This document shows positions 33,813 through 42,024 of a stretch of 64,000 nt of DNA, piece by piece. Position 1 is the first letter of the stretch; every line of letters begins with the position of its first letter. The position numbers were made by a program, and so were the translations under genes. The DNA is from an uncultured Mollicutes bacterium (GTDB taxonomy: Bacteria; Bacillota_I; Bacilli_A; RFN20; CAG-826): NCBI GenBank assembly GCA_900539595.1, contig UQCQ01000007.1, positions 1-64,000 on the forward strand, in the 5' to 3' direction. Under the pieces are notes generated by a model. The model saw nothing but the letters and a program-made list of their open reading frames with translations. It was not told where the DNA came from and did no database searches.

Positions 33813-36407
33813 ATGGAAGAAGAAAAATTTGATATCACGGGCATGAGCTGCGCCGCCTGCTCCGCCCATGTCCATAAAGCCGTCTCCGCCTTAAAGGGAG
33901 TCCACGAAGTGAGCGTCAACCTTTTGACGAATTCCATGACCCTGCAAAAAGAAGAAGGGGTGGAGGATAGCCAAATCGTGGAAGCGGTAGAAAAGGCGGG
34001 ATATGGGGCCAAACGCGTCGGCTCCCAAGATGCCCCTTCCCCTAAAAAGAGTCTAAACGAAAACAAGGAAACCAAGCGATTGCTGATTCGTTTTCTTGTT
34101 AGCTTCGTCTTGCTTGTTCCCTTGTTTTATTTTGCCATGGGTTCCATGATGGGGTGGAATATAGGCGTTTTCGGTGAGAATTATTTTTATCTTGGCTTGC
34201 TGGAAATGCTTCTATCCGCGTTGATTATGCTGATCAACCGCGCCTTCTTTGTCTCGGGATTTAAAAGCTTGATCCATGGGGGTCCTAACATGGATACCCT
34301 TGTTTCCTTAGGGTCTGGAGTCGCCTTTATCTATGGGGTGGCCATGATGTTTGTCATGGCTTCTTATCTCCAGCAAGGGAGCAACCCCGTAGACTGGGAT
34401 GGGGTCATGAAAGCAGGGATGAACCTTACCTTTGAAACTTCGGGGATGGTTCCTTGCCTTATTACCATTGGCAAATTCTTAGAATCCTATTCCAAAGGAA
34501 AAACGACGAATGCGATTCGTTCGTTATTGGAACTCGCCCCCCAAACGGCCCACGTTCTTCGTCATGGACGGGAAGAGACGATTCCTGCCGACCAGCTCGT
34601 TTTAGGCGACCGTTTTGTGGTACGCCCTGGGGAAGCCTTCCCCGCGGATGGAACGATTTTAGAAGGGCAATCCAGTGTGGATGAATCCGCCTTAAGTGGA
34701 GAAGCGATGCCCGTAGATAAAAAAGAAGGGGATTTTGTATCCGCGTCTACGATCAATCAAAATGGAGCATTGGTATGCCTGGCCAAACGCGTGGGCAAAG
34801 ACACGACTTTAAGCCAAATCGTGGATATGGTAGAAAATGCCGCGTCGAGCAAAACCAAGATTTCTCTTCTTGCCGATAAGGTATCGGGCATTTTTGTCCC
34901 GACCGTACTAGGGATTGCCACGCTTACGTTCCTCGGCTGGCTTCTTTTTGGCAAGAATTTCGTTTCGGGTTTAGCCTATGAAACCCCATTAAGCTATGCC
35001 CTTTCCCGCGCGATTTCGGTGTTAGTCGTCGCTTGTCCGTGCGCGCTAGGATTAGCCACTCCGGTTGCCATTATGGTGGGAAGTGGCAAAGGAGCCAAAA
35101 ACGGCATCCTTTTTAAAAATGCATCTTCGTTAGAAGAAACAGGCAAAGCCTGCTTTGTGGTGCTAGATAAAACCGGCACGATTACGCAAGGGAAACCGAG
35201 CGTCGTTGAAGTACTTCCCGCCTCCCATTTTAAAGAAGAAGAATTGATAAAACTTGCCTGCGCCTTGGAATCCCGTTCCGAACACCCCCTTGCCAAAGCC
35301 GTGAGGGAATATGGAAACAATAAGAAGATTGACCCAATTCCTTCTATCGAGGATTTCCTTGCTTTGCCAGGACATGGACTTCAAGGAAAGGTGGAGGGAG
35401 AAATTTGCTATGGGGCCAATCTATCCTTTTTCTTGGATCGACCTTGGATGAATGCTTCGATTCAAGAAACGGCCAAAGCCCAGTCTCAAAAGGGACGAAC
35501 CCCCTTGTTATTTGAAAAAGGAGGGGAGTACGTGGGTCTTCTTTCTCTTGCTGACCCGATCAAGGAAGACTCTAAAGAAGCGATTGCTGCCTTAAAAAAC
35601 CGCGGTTATATCCCCGTGATTTTAAGCGGAGACAACGCCTTATCCGTCGACGCATTGGCAAAGGAAGCGGGAATTCGTCATTATGCTTCCGACTTATTGC
35701 CTCAAGATAAATTGAATTTCATCTCTAAACTCCAAGAAAAAGGAAAGGTCATCATGGTGGGGGATGGCATTAATGATGCCCCCGCCTTAACCAAAGCAGA
35801 TATCGGGGTTGCAATCGGGGCGGGGGCGGATATCGCGATTGATTCGGCAGATGTTGTGCTGATGAAAGGATCGTTGATGGATTTGGTCTACGCGCTGGAC
35901 TTATCCCGTTACACGATGCTTAACATCAAGGAGAACCTCTTCTGGGCGTTCTTCTATAATTTAGCCATGATTCCTATTGCCGCGGGAGTTTTCTCTGGGG
36001 TTGGACTAGCGAAACTAAAACCTTGGTACGGGGCGGCCGCGATGGCGTTATCCTCTACCACGGTATGCCTCAATGCTTTGCGGATCAATGCATTCCGTCT
36101 GAAAAAGAAAGGGAAACGTCACCTTTCTAAAGAAAAAGAACTCGAGGAATGGCTTAGCCATAACGGATTAAACAATCAAAACTTGAAGGAGGAAAATAAA
36201 ATGGAAAAAAGAATTCAAGTCGAAGGAATGATGTGCGAGCACTGCGTCGCCCACGTTAAAAAAGCCTTAGAAGGGGTGAAGGGTGTTACCAAAGCCGAAG
36301 TGTCCCTTGCCAAAAAGGAAGCCGTTGTCATTTTAAAAGAAGAAGTATCGGACGAAACACTGGTTCATGCGGTAGAAGAAGCCGGATATTCTGCCCAAAT
36401 TGCCTAA
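33813..36407 (+). CDS. copA: Copper-exporting P1B-type ATPase with C-terminal CopZ-like domain
   Basis: This 864-residue ATPase has an N-terminal heavy-metal domain (CAAC at 13-16), about eight membrane helices, and the Cu(I) site CPC at 408-410. The phosphorylated Asp452 sits in DKTGT, and GDGIND lies at 650-655. Normal CopA ends shortly after the final helices (near 755). Here a polar linker of about 40 residues leads in frame into a complete second heavy-metal domain (residues 797-864, CEHC at 808-811) with the length of the chaperone CopZ. The linker DNA still carries AAGGAGG and an ATG before that domain. It exports Cu(I), under CsoR control. Confidence 0.95.
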   Translation: MEEEKFDITGMSCAACSAHVHKAVSALKGVHEVSVNLLTNSMTLQKEEGVEDSQIVEAVEKAGYGAKRVGSQDAPSPKKSLNENKETKRLLIRFLVSFVLLVPLFYFAMGSMMGWNIGVFGENYFYLGLLEMLLSALIMLINRAFFVSGFKSLIHGGPNMDTLVSLGSGVAFIYGVAMMFVMASYLQQGSNPVDWDGVMKAGMNLTFETSGMVPCLITIGKFLESYSKGKTTNAIRSLLELAPQTAHVLRHGREETIPADQLVLGDRFVVRPGEAFPADGTILEGQSSVDESALSGEAMPVDKKEGDFVSASTINQNGALVCLAKRVGKDTTLSQIVDMVENAASSKTKISLLADKVSGIFVPTVLGIATLTFLGWLLFGKNFVSGLAYETPLSYALSRAISVLVVACPCALGLATPVAIMVGSGKGAKNGILFKNASSLEETGKACFVVLDKTGTITQGKPSVVEVLPASHFKEEELIKLACALESRSEHPLAKAVREYGNNKKIDPIPSIEDFLALPGHGLQGKVEGEICYGANLSFFLDRPWMNASIQETAKAQSQKGRTPLLFEKGGEYVGLLSLADPIKEDSKEAIAALKNRGYIPVILSGDNALSVDALAKEAGIRHYASDLLPQDKLNFISKLQEKGKVIMVGDGINDAPALTKADIGVAIGAGADIAIDSADVVLMKGSLMDLVYALDLSRYTMLNIKENLFWAFFYNLAMIPIAAGVFSGVGLAKLKPWYGAAAMALSSTTVCLNALRINAFRLKKKGKRHLSKEKELEEWLSHNGLNNQNLKEENKMEKRIQVEGMMCEHCVAHVKKALEGVKGVTKAEVSLAKKEAVVILKEEVSDETLVHAVEEAGYSAQIA
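36201..36407 (+). CDS. copZ: CopZ copper chaperone, likely also made by internal initiation within copA
   Basis: The last 68 codons of the copA frame encode a complete CopZ (CEHC at residues 12-15 of this unit; free CopZ proteins are about 69 residues). AAGGAGG at 36186-36192 lies eight bases before the ATG at 36201, an ideal ribosome site. The cell could therefore make both a CopA-CopZ fusion and a free chaperone from one frame. The simplest history is loss of a stop codon between copA and copZ. Free CopZ production is inferred. Confidence 0.6.
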   Translation: MEKRIQVEGMMCEHCVAHVKKALEGVKGVTKAEVSLAKKEAVVILKEEVSDETLVHAVEEAGYSAQIA

Positions 36408-36408
36408 A

Positions 36409-37305
36409 TCAAAGGGTTTGGGCCTTTTGGTGATAAAGGGACGTTAAGTCATCGAGGAGTTCAGGGTCGACAAAATCCTTGAGAAAAACCAAAGACAATT
36501 CACGAATCATATTGAGGTTTTCAATAGGGCGGACCGTTAAGGCGTGAGCCCTTAATTCCTCGTAGCAAGCAGATTTTGGGAGAACGGAAATGCCAAGGTC
36601 TTTTTGGACCAAGGCTTTAATCGTAGAGACGGCATCGATTTCAAGGATGATGTTGAAGTCATCAATCGCGATGTGCTCGGCTTCTAGTTCCGCGTAGAAA
36701 AGGCTGCTGGTCCCGGAAGTAGAAGAACGGACGATCATCCGTTCTTTTTTGATGTCTTCCACCGTTAGGATTTTTTTCTTCGCCAAGGGATTGGAATTGG
36801 ACATCACGGCAACAAGCGAATCGGTATCCAAAAGAACGGAAGAGAATTTACGGCTAGGGACTTTGCCTTCCACGACGGCCAAATCAATTTCGTAAGTGGA
36901 TAACTTATCATAAAGGTTTCTTATAGAGTCAGAAATAATGCTTATATGAGAACCCTTTCGCATCGTCGAATAATCCGCGAGGACTTCCGGGATGATGTTG
37001 GACTCGGAAGTGTGGGTAATTCCAACGACCAACGACTTGGCGTGCTTTTTGTTATCGGCGATTTTCCGTTCCATGTCGCTATAAAGGGATTGGATGCGTC
37101 GCGCGTACTTAATCAAAATCGCCCCGTCATCGGTGGGAACGGCTTCGTTGCCCACGCGAACAAAAATCCGGATTCCATATTCTTGTTCCAGCAAACGGAT
37201 GTGTTGGGAGATGGCGGGCTGCGTCAAGTTGAGCGCTTTGGCCGCGGCGGTGTAGGTTTTGTTCTCCGCGACGGATAGAAGGGTTAAGAGTTTATTGTCG
37301 ATCAT
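36409..37305 (-). CDS. LysR-family transcriptional regulator
   Basis: This 298-residue protein has the LysR winged helix at the N-terminus (LLTLLSVAENKTYTAAAKALNLTQPAISQHI) and a periplasmic-binding-protein-like effector domain after residue 90. The start at 37305 is the only one fitting the domain; there is no ribosome site, but TATCAT lies at -12 to -7 from the ATG, the position expected for a leaderless transcript. It diverges from a MATE exporter, its likely target. Its stop is one base from the copA stop, so the two genes converge tightly. Confidence 0.9.
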   Translation of the reverse strand: MIDNKLLTLLSVAENKTYTAAAKALNLTQPAISQHIRLLEQEYGIRIFVRVGNEAVPTDDGAILIKYARRIQSLYSDMERKIADNKKHAKSLVVGITHTSESNIIPEVLADYSTMRKGSHISIISDSIRNLYDKLSTYEIDLAVVEGKVPSRKFSSVLLDTDSLVAVMSNSNPLAKKKILTVEDIKKERMIVRSSTSGTSSLFYAELEAEHIAIDDFNIILEIDAVSTIKALVQKDLGISVLPKSACYEELRAHALTVRPIENLNMIRELSLVFLKDFVDPELLDDLTSLYHQKAQTL

Positions 37306-37426
37306 GGCTATATGATATAACAAAAACTTATGGAACCCTAGAAAACAATAAAGTTTCTTTTTGTTGGATTTGCCTATGATACCTCCTAGTGACTTCAAAG
37401 CCATGTCAAAAGGAGGGGGTTTTAAC

Positions 37427-38839
37427 ATGAAGAACGATAAAGAACGCGATTTATTTGCCAACAAACCGATTTGGTATGCCATCCTCTCTTTGGCCGTGCC
37501 TTCCGTCCTTGGCCAATTGATTTTGGTTTTATATAACCTCGCGGATACTTTTTTCGTTGGGCTTGCCAACAATAACGCGATGTTAACGGCTGTGACAGTT
37601 GTCATGCCCGCTTACATGTTTTTAAGCGCGATTGCCAATTTGTTTGGAGTGGGCGCTGCTAGTTTGATTTCCCGCAGCATTGGGGCTGGGATTCCGGAAA
37701 AAGCCAAGCATGCTTTCGCTTTTTCTATTTATGGGTCTTTGGCCGTTGGAGCAGTTTATTGCCTGCTTTGCCTTTTCTTCGCGGATGGGTTTATTGATTT
37801 GCTGGGTGGAACCGATCCCGAGGTTCACGCGAATGCCGTGAAATACCTTTATATCTGCATCGTTTTCTGCGGCGTTCCCACCGTTTTAAACAACACGCTA
37901 GCCCATTTGCTCCGCGCCCACGGGATGAGCTTCCACGCTTCTTTGGGCGTTGTTTTAGGCGGTATCCTCAACGTCGCCTTCGACCCCTTGTTCATGTTCG
38001 TGATTTTTGGGAAAGAAAACGTCGTTTTAGGCGCGGGTTTGGCCACGGGATTGAGTAACGTCATCGCTCTTCTTTATTACGCCGTGCTTTTGATTATCAA
38101 GAGAAAGAAAATCCTTTTCACCCTCGTCCCGAGCAAAGCCATGTTTCAACGTCATATCCCCGTGGACATCTTGCTTGTAGGCTTGCCCGCTTGCCTTATG
38201 ACCCTTTGCGAGAATATCTCCTACGCGATTTTGGATAAGATGATGTCGTCCTTTGGCTTAAGCGCCCAAACGGGAATCGGCGCGGCCAAAAAGGTCAACA
38301 TGGTCGCCCATAGCGTGGTTCGCGGCATGGCCCAAGGCGTCTTGCCGTTAATTGGGTATAACGCGACGAGTGGGGATCATCACCGCATGAAAAAAGCGGT
38401 CTATCTTTCTACCGGAATTTCAGCCACCATTGCCATCGTTTGCTTCCTCGTTAATTTCATCTTCCCGACGGCCTTGCTTCGCATCTTCTTAAACGATCCG
38501 ACGAACCCCGCCCTTCCCTATGGAACGAAGTTCCTGCGCATTCTTTCCGTGGGAGCTCCCTTCTCCGCGGTTGCCTATTCGATTATTTCCTTCTTCCAAG
38601 CTGTAGGAAAAGGCGGCAGAAGTTTGTTGCTTGCCTTGCTCCGCAAAGGCATTTTGGATATCCCTGTCATGTTCGTTCTCTTTTTCTGCGGATTGCCCGG
38701 CGAAATCTCCATGTTTGGCATCGTGGGGGCCACTCCCATCGCCGACTTCGTTTGCTTCTTAATTGCTTTGATTCTTTTCTTCAGCTTCTTGAAACAGCAT
38801 GCGGCGATGTTTGACGACAAGACGTTGGAAGATAACTGA
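37427..38839 (+). CDS. MATE family efflux transporter
   Basis: This 470-residue protein has about 12 hydrophobic segments in two homologous halves, with MATE features such as PSVLGQLILVLYNLADTFFVG near 24 and GVGAASLISRSIGAG near 75. It starts at ATG 37427 after AAAAGGAGGGGG. It likely exports cationic drugs or metabolites using Na+ or H+. The divergent LysR gene is the probable regulator. Confidence 0.93.
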   Translation: MKNDKERDLFANKPIWYAILSLAVPSVLGQLILVLYNLADTFFVGLANNNAMLTAVTVVMPAYMFLSAIANLFGVGAASLISRSIGAGIPEKAKHAFAFSIYGSLAVGAVYCLLCLFFADGFIDLLGGTDPEVHANAVKYLYICIVFCGVPTVLNNTLAHLLRAHGMSFHASLGVVLGGILNVAFDPLFMFVIFGKENVVLGAGLATGLSNVIALLYYAVLLIIKRKKILFTLVPSKAMFQRHIPVDILLVGLPACLMTLCENISYAILDKMMSSFGLSAQTGIGAAKKVNMVAHSVVRGMAQGVLPLIGYNATSGDHHRMKKAVYLSTGISATIAIVCFLVNFIFPTALLRIFLNDPTNPALPYGTKFLRILSVGAPFSAVAYSIISFFQAVGKGGRSLLLALLRKGILDIPVMFVLFFCGLPGEISMFGIVGATPIADFVCFLIALILFFSFLKQHAAMFDDKTLEDN

Positions 38840-38945
38840 TTTTTGTTTTAAAAATTGACCAAAATTCGCGCGTAGGCATTTTTATCATCCTCAAAATGGG
38901 GCGAAACCCTTATACTAAAAGGCTGTGAGTGATAAGGAGCCGCTT

Positions 38946-40433
38946 ATGGATAAGATTGGTTTTGACTGTGAAAAATATTTTGCAATGCAATCGAGCCGGA
39001 TTGAGGAGCGCATTGCTCAATTCGGCGGCAAACTCTACCTCGAATTCGGCGGCAAGCTCTTCGACGATTATCACGCTTCTCGCGTTTTGCCTGGGTTTAA
39101 GCCCGATGCCAAACTCCAGTTGCTCCTTCGGATGAAAGAAAGTGCCGAAATCGTCATCTCCATTAACGCGGAGGCGATTGCTTCTGGCAAAGTCCGCGAA
39201 GATTTAGGCATTACTTATAACCAAGACGTTCTTCGCTTGATCGATGCCTTCCGCGCGGCGGGGTTATATGTTGGCTCGGTTTGCTTAACGCGTTACAAAG
39301 GTCAAAAAGCGGCGAAGAGCTTTGAACGCTTCTTGGCAAAACAGGGCGTGAAGACCTATCACCTCTATGATATCCCTGACTATCCTTTTGCCGTGGACCA
39401 TATCGTCAGCGATGATGGGTTAGGCAAGAATGATTACATAGAAACCACCCGCCCGTTGGTTGTCGTGACTGCCCCGGGACCTGGAAGCGGCAAAATGGCG
39501 ACCTGCATTTCCCAGCTTTACCAAGATAATCTTCGAGGCGTGAAATCGGGCTATGCCAAATTCGAGACGTTCCCGATTTGGAATTTGCCTTTAAAGCACC
39601 CCGTCAATTTGGCTTATGAAGCCGCGACGGCGGATCTTAACGACGTCAATATGATCGACCCCTACCATTTAGAAGCTTATGGGGTGTCGACGGTCAACTA
39701 CAACCGCGATATCGAAAATTTCCCGGTTTTGAATCACTTGTTCACCAAGATTTTTGGCAAATCCCCGTATCGATCCCCCACGGATATGGGCGTTAACATG
39801 GCGGGACACTGCATCTCTGATGATGCCATTTGCCAAGAAGCGGCCCGTCAGGAAATCATCCGTCGTTACCTTCGCTCCTTGGTGGATCTTCAACGTGGGA
39901 AAGTGGAAGAAAACGTTCCCACCAAAATTCTTTCCATTATGAAGGCAAACGGAATTGAAGTGGACGAACGCGCTTGCGTCGCCCCTGCGAAAGAGCGTGC
40001 CGCCAAAACGGGGAGACCCGCCTGCGCGATCGAACTTAATAATGGTGCAATTTTCACTGGCAAAACGAGTTCCTTGTTGGGCCCAGCGGGAGCCATGCTT
40101 CTCAACGCCTTAAAGTCCCTTGCCGGAATTGGCGATGGCGTTTTGGTTTTGCCAGCGGCCATTCTAGAACCGGTATGCGCATTAAAAACGGATGCCTTGC
40201 ACGGCCATAACCCCCGTCTTCATATCAGCGAGCTTTTGGTGATCCTTGCGATTTCCGCAATCACGAACCCCTTAGCGGACCTTGTTATGAAACAACTCCC
40301 CAAACTTCGCGGAGCTCAAGCCCATAGCAGTGTTATTCTCTCGGAAACGGACGCGGATACCCTGCGTAAACTAGGCGTGGATTTGACCTGCGAACCGGTT
40401 TACGACTCCAAAAAACTCTATCATTCCAAATAA
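38946..40433 (+). CDS. DUF1846 family protein
   Basis: This 495-residue protein matches the DUF1846 family from its N-terminus (IGFDCEKYFAMQSSRIEERI) through APGPGSGKMATCISQLYQDN near 177, a P-loop-like segment, and DMGVNMAGHCISDD near 280. The start at 38946 is set by AAGGAG 6 bases upstream; a GTG at 38925 precedes that site. The family is common in gut Bacillota and is thought to be a cytosolic nucleotide-binding enzyme, but its reaction is not established. TATACT at 38911-38916 is a possible -10. Confidence 0.9.
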   Translation: MDKIGFDCEKYFAMQSSRIEERIAQFGGKLYLEFGGKLFDDYHASRVLPGFKPDAKLQLLLRMKESAEIVISINAEAIASGKVREDLGITYNQDVLRLIDAFRAAGLYVGSVCLTRYKGQKAAKSFERFLAKQGVKTYHLYDIPDYPFAVDHIVSDDGLGKNDYIETTRPLVVVTAPGPGSGKMATCISQLYQDNLRGVKSGYAKFETFPIWNLPLKHPVNLAYEAATADLNDVNMIDPYHLEAYGVSTVNYNRDIENFPVLNHLFTKIFGKSPYRSPTDMGVNMAGHCISDDAICQEAARQEIIRRYLRSLVDLQRGKVEENVPTKILSIMKANGIEVDERACVAPAKERAAKTGRPACAIELNNGAIFTGKTSSLLGPAGAMLLNALKSLAGIGDGVLVLPAAILEPVCALKTDALHGHNPRLHISELLVILAISAITNPLADLVMKQLPKLRGAQAHSSVILSETDADTLRKLGVDLTCEPVYDSKKLYHSK

Positions 40434-40477
40434 CCTTTTTTGCGCGAGTTAGTCATAAACGCCTCCCACCTTGCACA

Positions 40478-40544
40478 AGTTGAGCAACGCGTTGCCAACT
40501 TTGAGCAGTCAAAGGTACAATACTTTTAGCCCTCTTTAGAGGGC
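40478..40544 (+). promoter_or_regulatory. rhaA: Promoter, palindromic operator and 5' hairpin of rhaA
   Basis: TTGCCA (40493-40498) and TACAAT (40516-40521), 17 bases apart, form the promoter. The perfect palindrome GCAACGCGTTGC (40484-40495), extended on both sides by AGTTG/CAACT with one bulge, overlaps the -35 and has a central CG as LacI-type operators do. A GCCCTC-TTTA-GAGGGC hairpin (40529-40544) would sit at the very 5' end of the transcript, just before the AAGGAG site. Confidence 0.65.
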
Positions 40545-40561
40545 GTTTTGAAGGAGAAATT

Positions 40562-41809
40562 ATGACCCGTTTCGAAGAAGCGAAAATCATCTATGCCCAA
40601 AATGGCGTGGATGTCGAAGAAGCGCTCAACAAAGTGAAAAACATTCCCATCTCTGTCCATTGCTGGCAAGGCGATGACGTTTTGGGCTTTGAAGGAATGA
40701 AATCCCTTTCTGGTGGTATTCAAACTACCGGCAATTATCCTGGACGTGCCCGCACCCCAGAAGAACTGATGGCGGACATCGAGAAATCGTTCTCGTTTAT
40801 GCCGGGTAAGAAGCGTTTGAACCTCCACGCCTGCTACGCGATTTTAGGCGAAGATGAAGGCAAAGTGGATCGCGATGCCTATACCTTTCAATATTTCAAA
40901 CCCTGGGTGGATTTCGTGAAGAAAATCGGCTTGGATGGTATTGATTTCAACCCGACGTTCTTTGGCCATCCCCGCGTCAAAGACAACCTCACCCTTTCTT
41001 CCCCCGACGAAGAAACCCGTAAATTCTGGGTGGAACACGGTCGCCGTAGCCTTGAAATCGCCAGCGAACTCGGCAAAGCCTTCGGCAAGCCCTGCTTCGT
41101 GAACATCTGGATCCCCGATGGATATAAGGATATCCCCGCGGATCGTCTTGGCCCCCGTCAAAGACTCAAAAAATCCTTGGACGAAATCATTGATTGGCCG
41201 GGTTATGACCGTAAGTTTGTCACCATTGCCGTCGAAAGCAAAGTCTTCGGCATTGGACTAGAATCCTTCACGGTTGGATCTAATGAATTCTACCAGAACT
41301 ACGCGGCCAAAAAAGGCATCCTCTGCCTTATGGATATGGGTCATTATCACCCCACCGAAGTGGTCTCGGAAAAGATTTCTTCTCTCCTTTGCTTCTATGA
41401 TAAACTCGCCCTCCACGTCTCTCGTCCGGTCCGTTGGGACTCCGACCATGTCGTGATCTTCGATGACGAACTCAAGGAAGTGGCCAAGGAAATCATCCGT
41501 AATCACGCGGAAGACAAAGTCATCATTGGACTCGATTATTTCGATGCTTCCATCAACCGCCTCGTGGCTTGGACTACCGGCGAACGTTCCATGGAGAAGG
41601 CTCTTCTTTACGCCGCTTTGCTTCCTAACGAAGAAATGAAGAAGCTTCAAGATAACGCGGAATTCAGTAAGCTCCTCTATCTCCAAGAGCACGCGAAAAT
41701 GCTTCCCTTCGACGCGGTTTATCAAGAATATTTGACCCGCCAAGGACTTGAAGAAGATTACTTCACCCCGCTTCACCAATACGAAGAAGAAGTTCTTTCC
41801 CAAAGATAA
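40562..41809 (+). CDS. rhaA: L-rhamnose isomerase
   Basis: This 415-residue protein matches RhaA: SVHCWQGDDV near 31, GGIQTTGNYPG near 51, LNLHACYAI near 87, GIDFNPTFFGHP near 129, VNIWIPDG near 181 and the metal ligands in LMDMGHYHPTE near 258. It converts L-rhamnose to L-rhamnulose. No kinase or aldolase is adjacent; rhaB and rhaD lie about 19 kb away beside fucI, so the pathway is divided. AAGGAG lies five bases before the ATG. Confidence 0.96.
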   Translation: MTRFEEAKIIYAQNGVDVEEALNKVKNIPISVHCWQGDDVLGFEGMKSLSGGIQTTGNYPGRARTPEELMADIEKSFSFMPGKKRLNLHACYAILGEDEGKVDRDAYTFQYFKPWVDFVKKIGLDGIDFNPTFFGHPRVKDNLTLSSPDEETRKFWVEHGRRSLEIASELGKAFGKPCFVNIWIPDGYKDIPADRLGPRQRLKKSLDEIIDWPGYDRKFVTIAVESKVFGIGLESFTVGSNEFYQNYAAKKGILCLMDMGHYHPTEVVSEKISSLLCFYDKLALHVSRPVRWDSDHVVIFDDELKEVAKEIIRNHAEDKVIIGLDYFDASINRLVAWTTGERSMEKALLYAALLPNEEMKKLQDNAEFSKLLYLQEHAKMLPFDAVYQEYLTRQGLEEDYFTPLHQYEEEVLSQR

Positions 41810-41826
41810 TTCAAAAACATTCGATA

Positions 41827-41850
41827 AGATGGGCACTTCGCCCATCTTTT
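41827..41850 (+). terminator. Intrinsic terminator of rhaA
   Basis: AGATGGGC (41827-41834) pairs with GCCCATCT (41840-41847) across a 5-base loop, followed by T residues. Confidence 0.9.
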
Positions 41851-41884
41851 CGTTTATAGGAATAAGAGACTTAATCCAGAATAT

Positions 41885-41964
41885 GCTCTAAAAATATGTA
41901 AATGTAGGTATAGATTGGCTCTAAAAATATGAAATTTTGAACACTAATTGGCTCTAAAAATATG
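41885..41964. repeat. Three direct repeats at an exact 33-bp period before the AAA/DUF4143 gene
   Basis: GCTCTAAAAATATG occurs at 41885-41898, 41918-41931 and 41951-41964. The two 19-base gaps differ in sequence apart from a shared ending ATTG. The constant period of about three helical turns puts all copies on one face of the DNA. The last copy ends 60 bases before the start of the ATPase gene. Confidence 0.9.
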
Positions 41965-42024
41965 CAACTCCTTGAAAAAGATGGATGTTCTTATTACTAT
42001 TTTTTAATAAAGGAGGGATGAGAA

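Noticed and set aside
41258..41845. 195-codon ORF antisense to rhaA
   Set aside because: It crosses the rhaA terminator and lacks an SD, while rhaA is unambiguous on the other strand.
41885..41964. CRISPR-like array of three repeats
   Set aside because: The repeat is only 14 bases and the gaps 19 bases, far below CRISPR dimensions, and no cas gene is present in the window.
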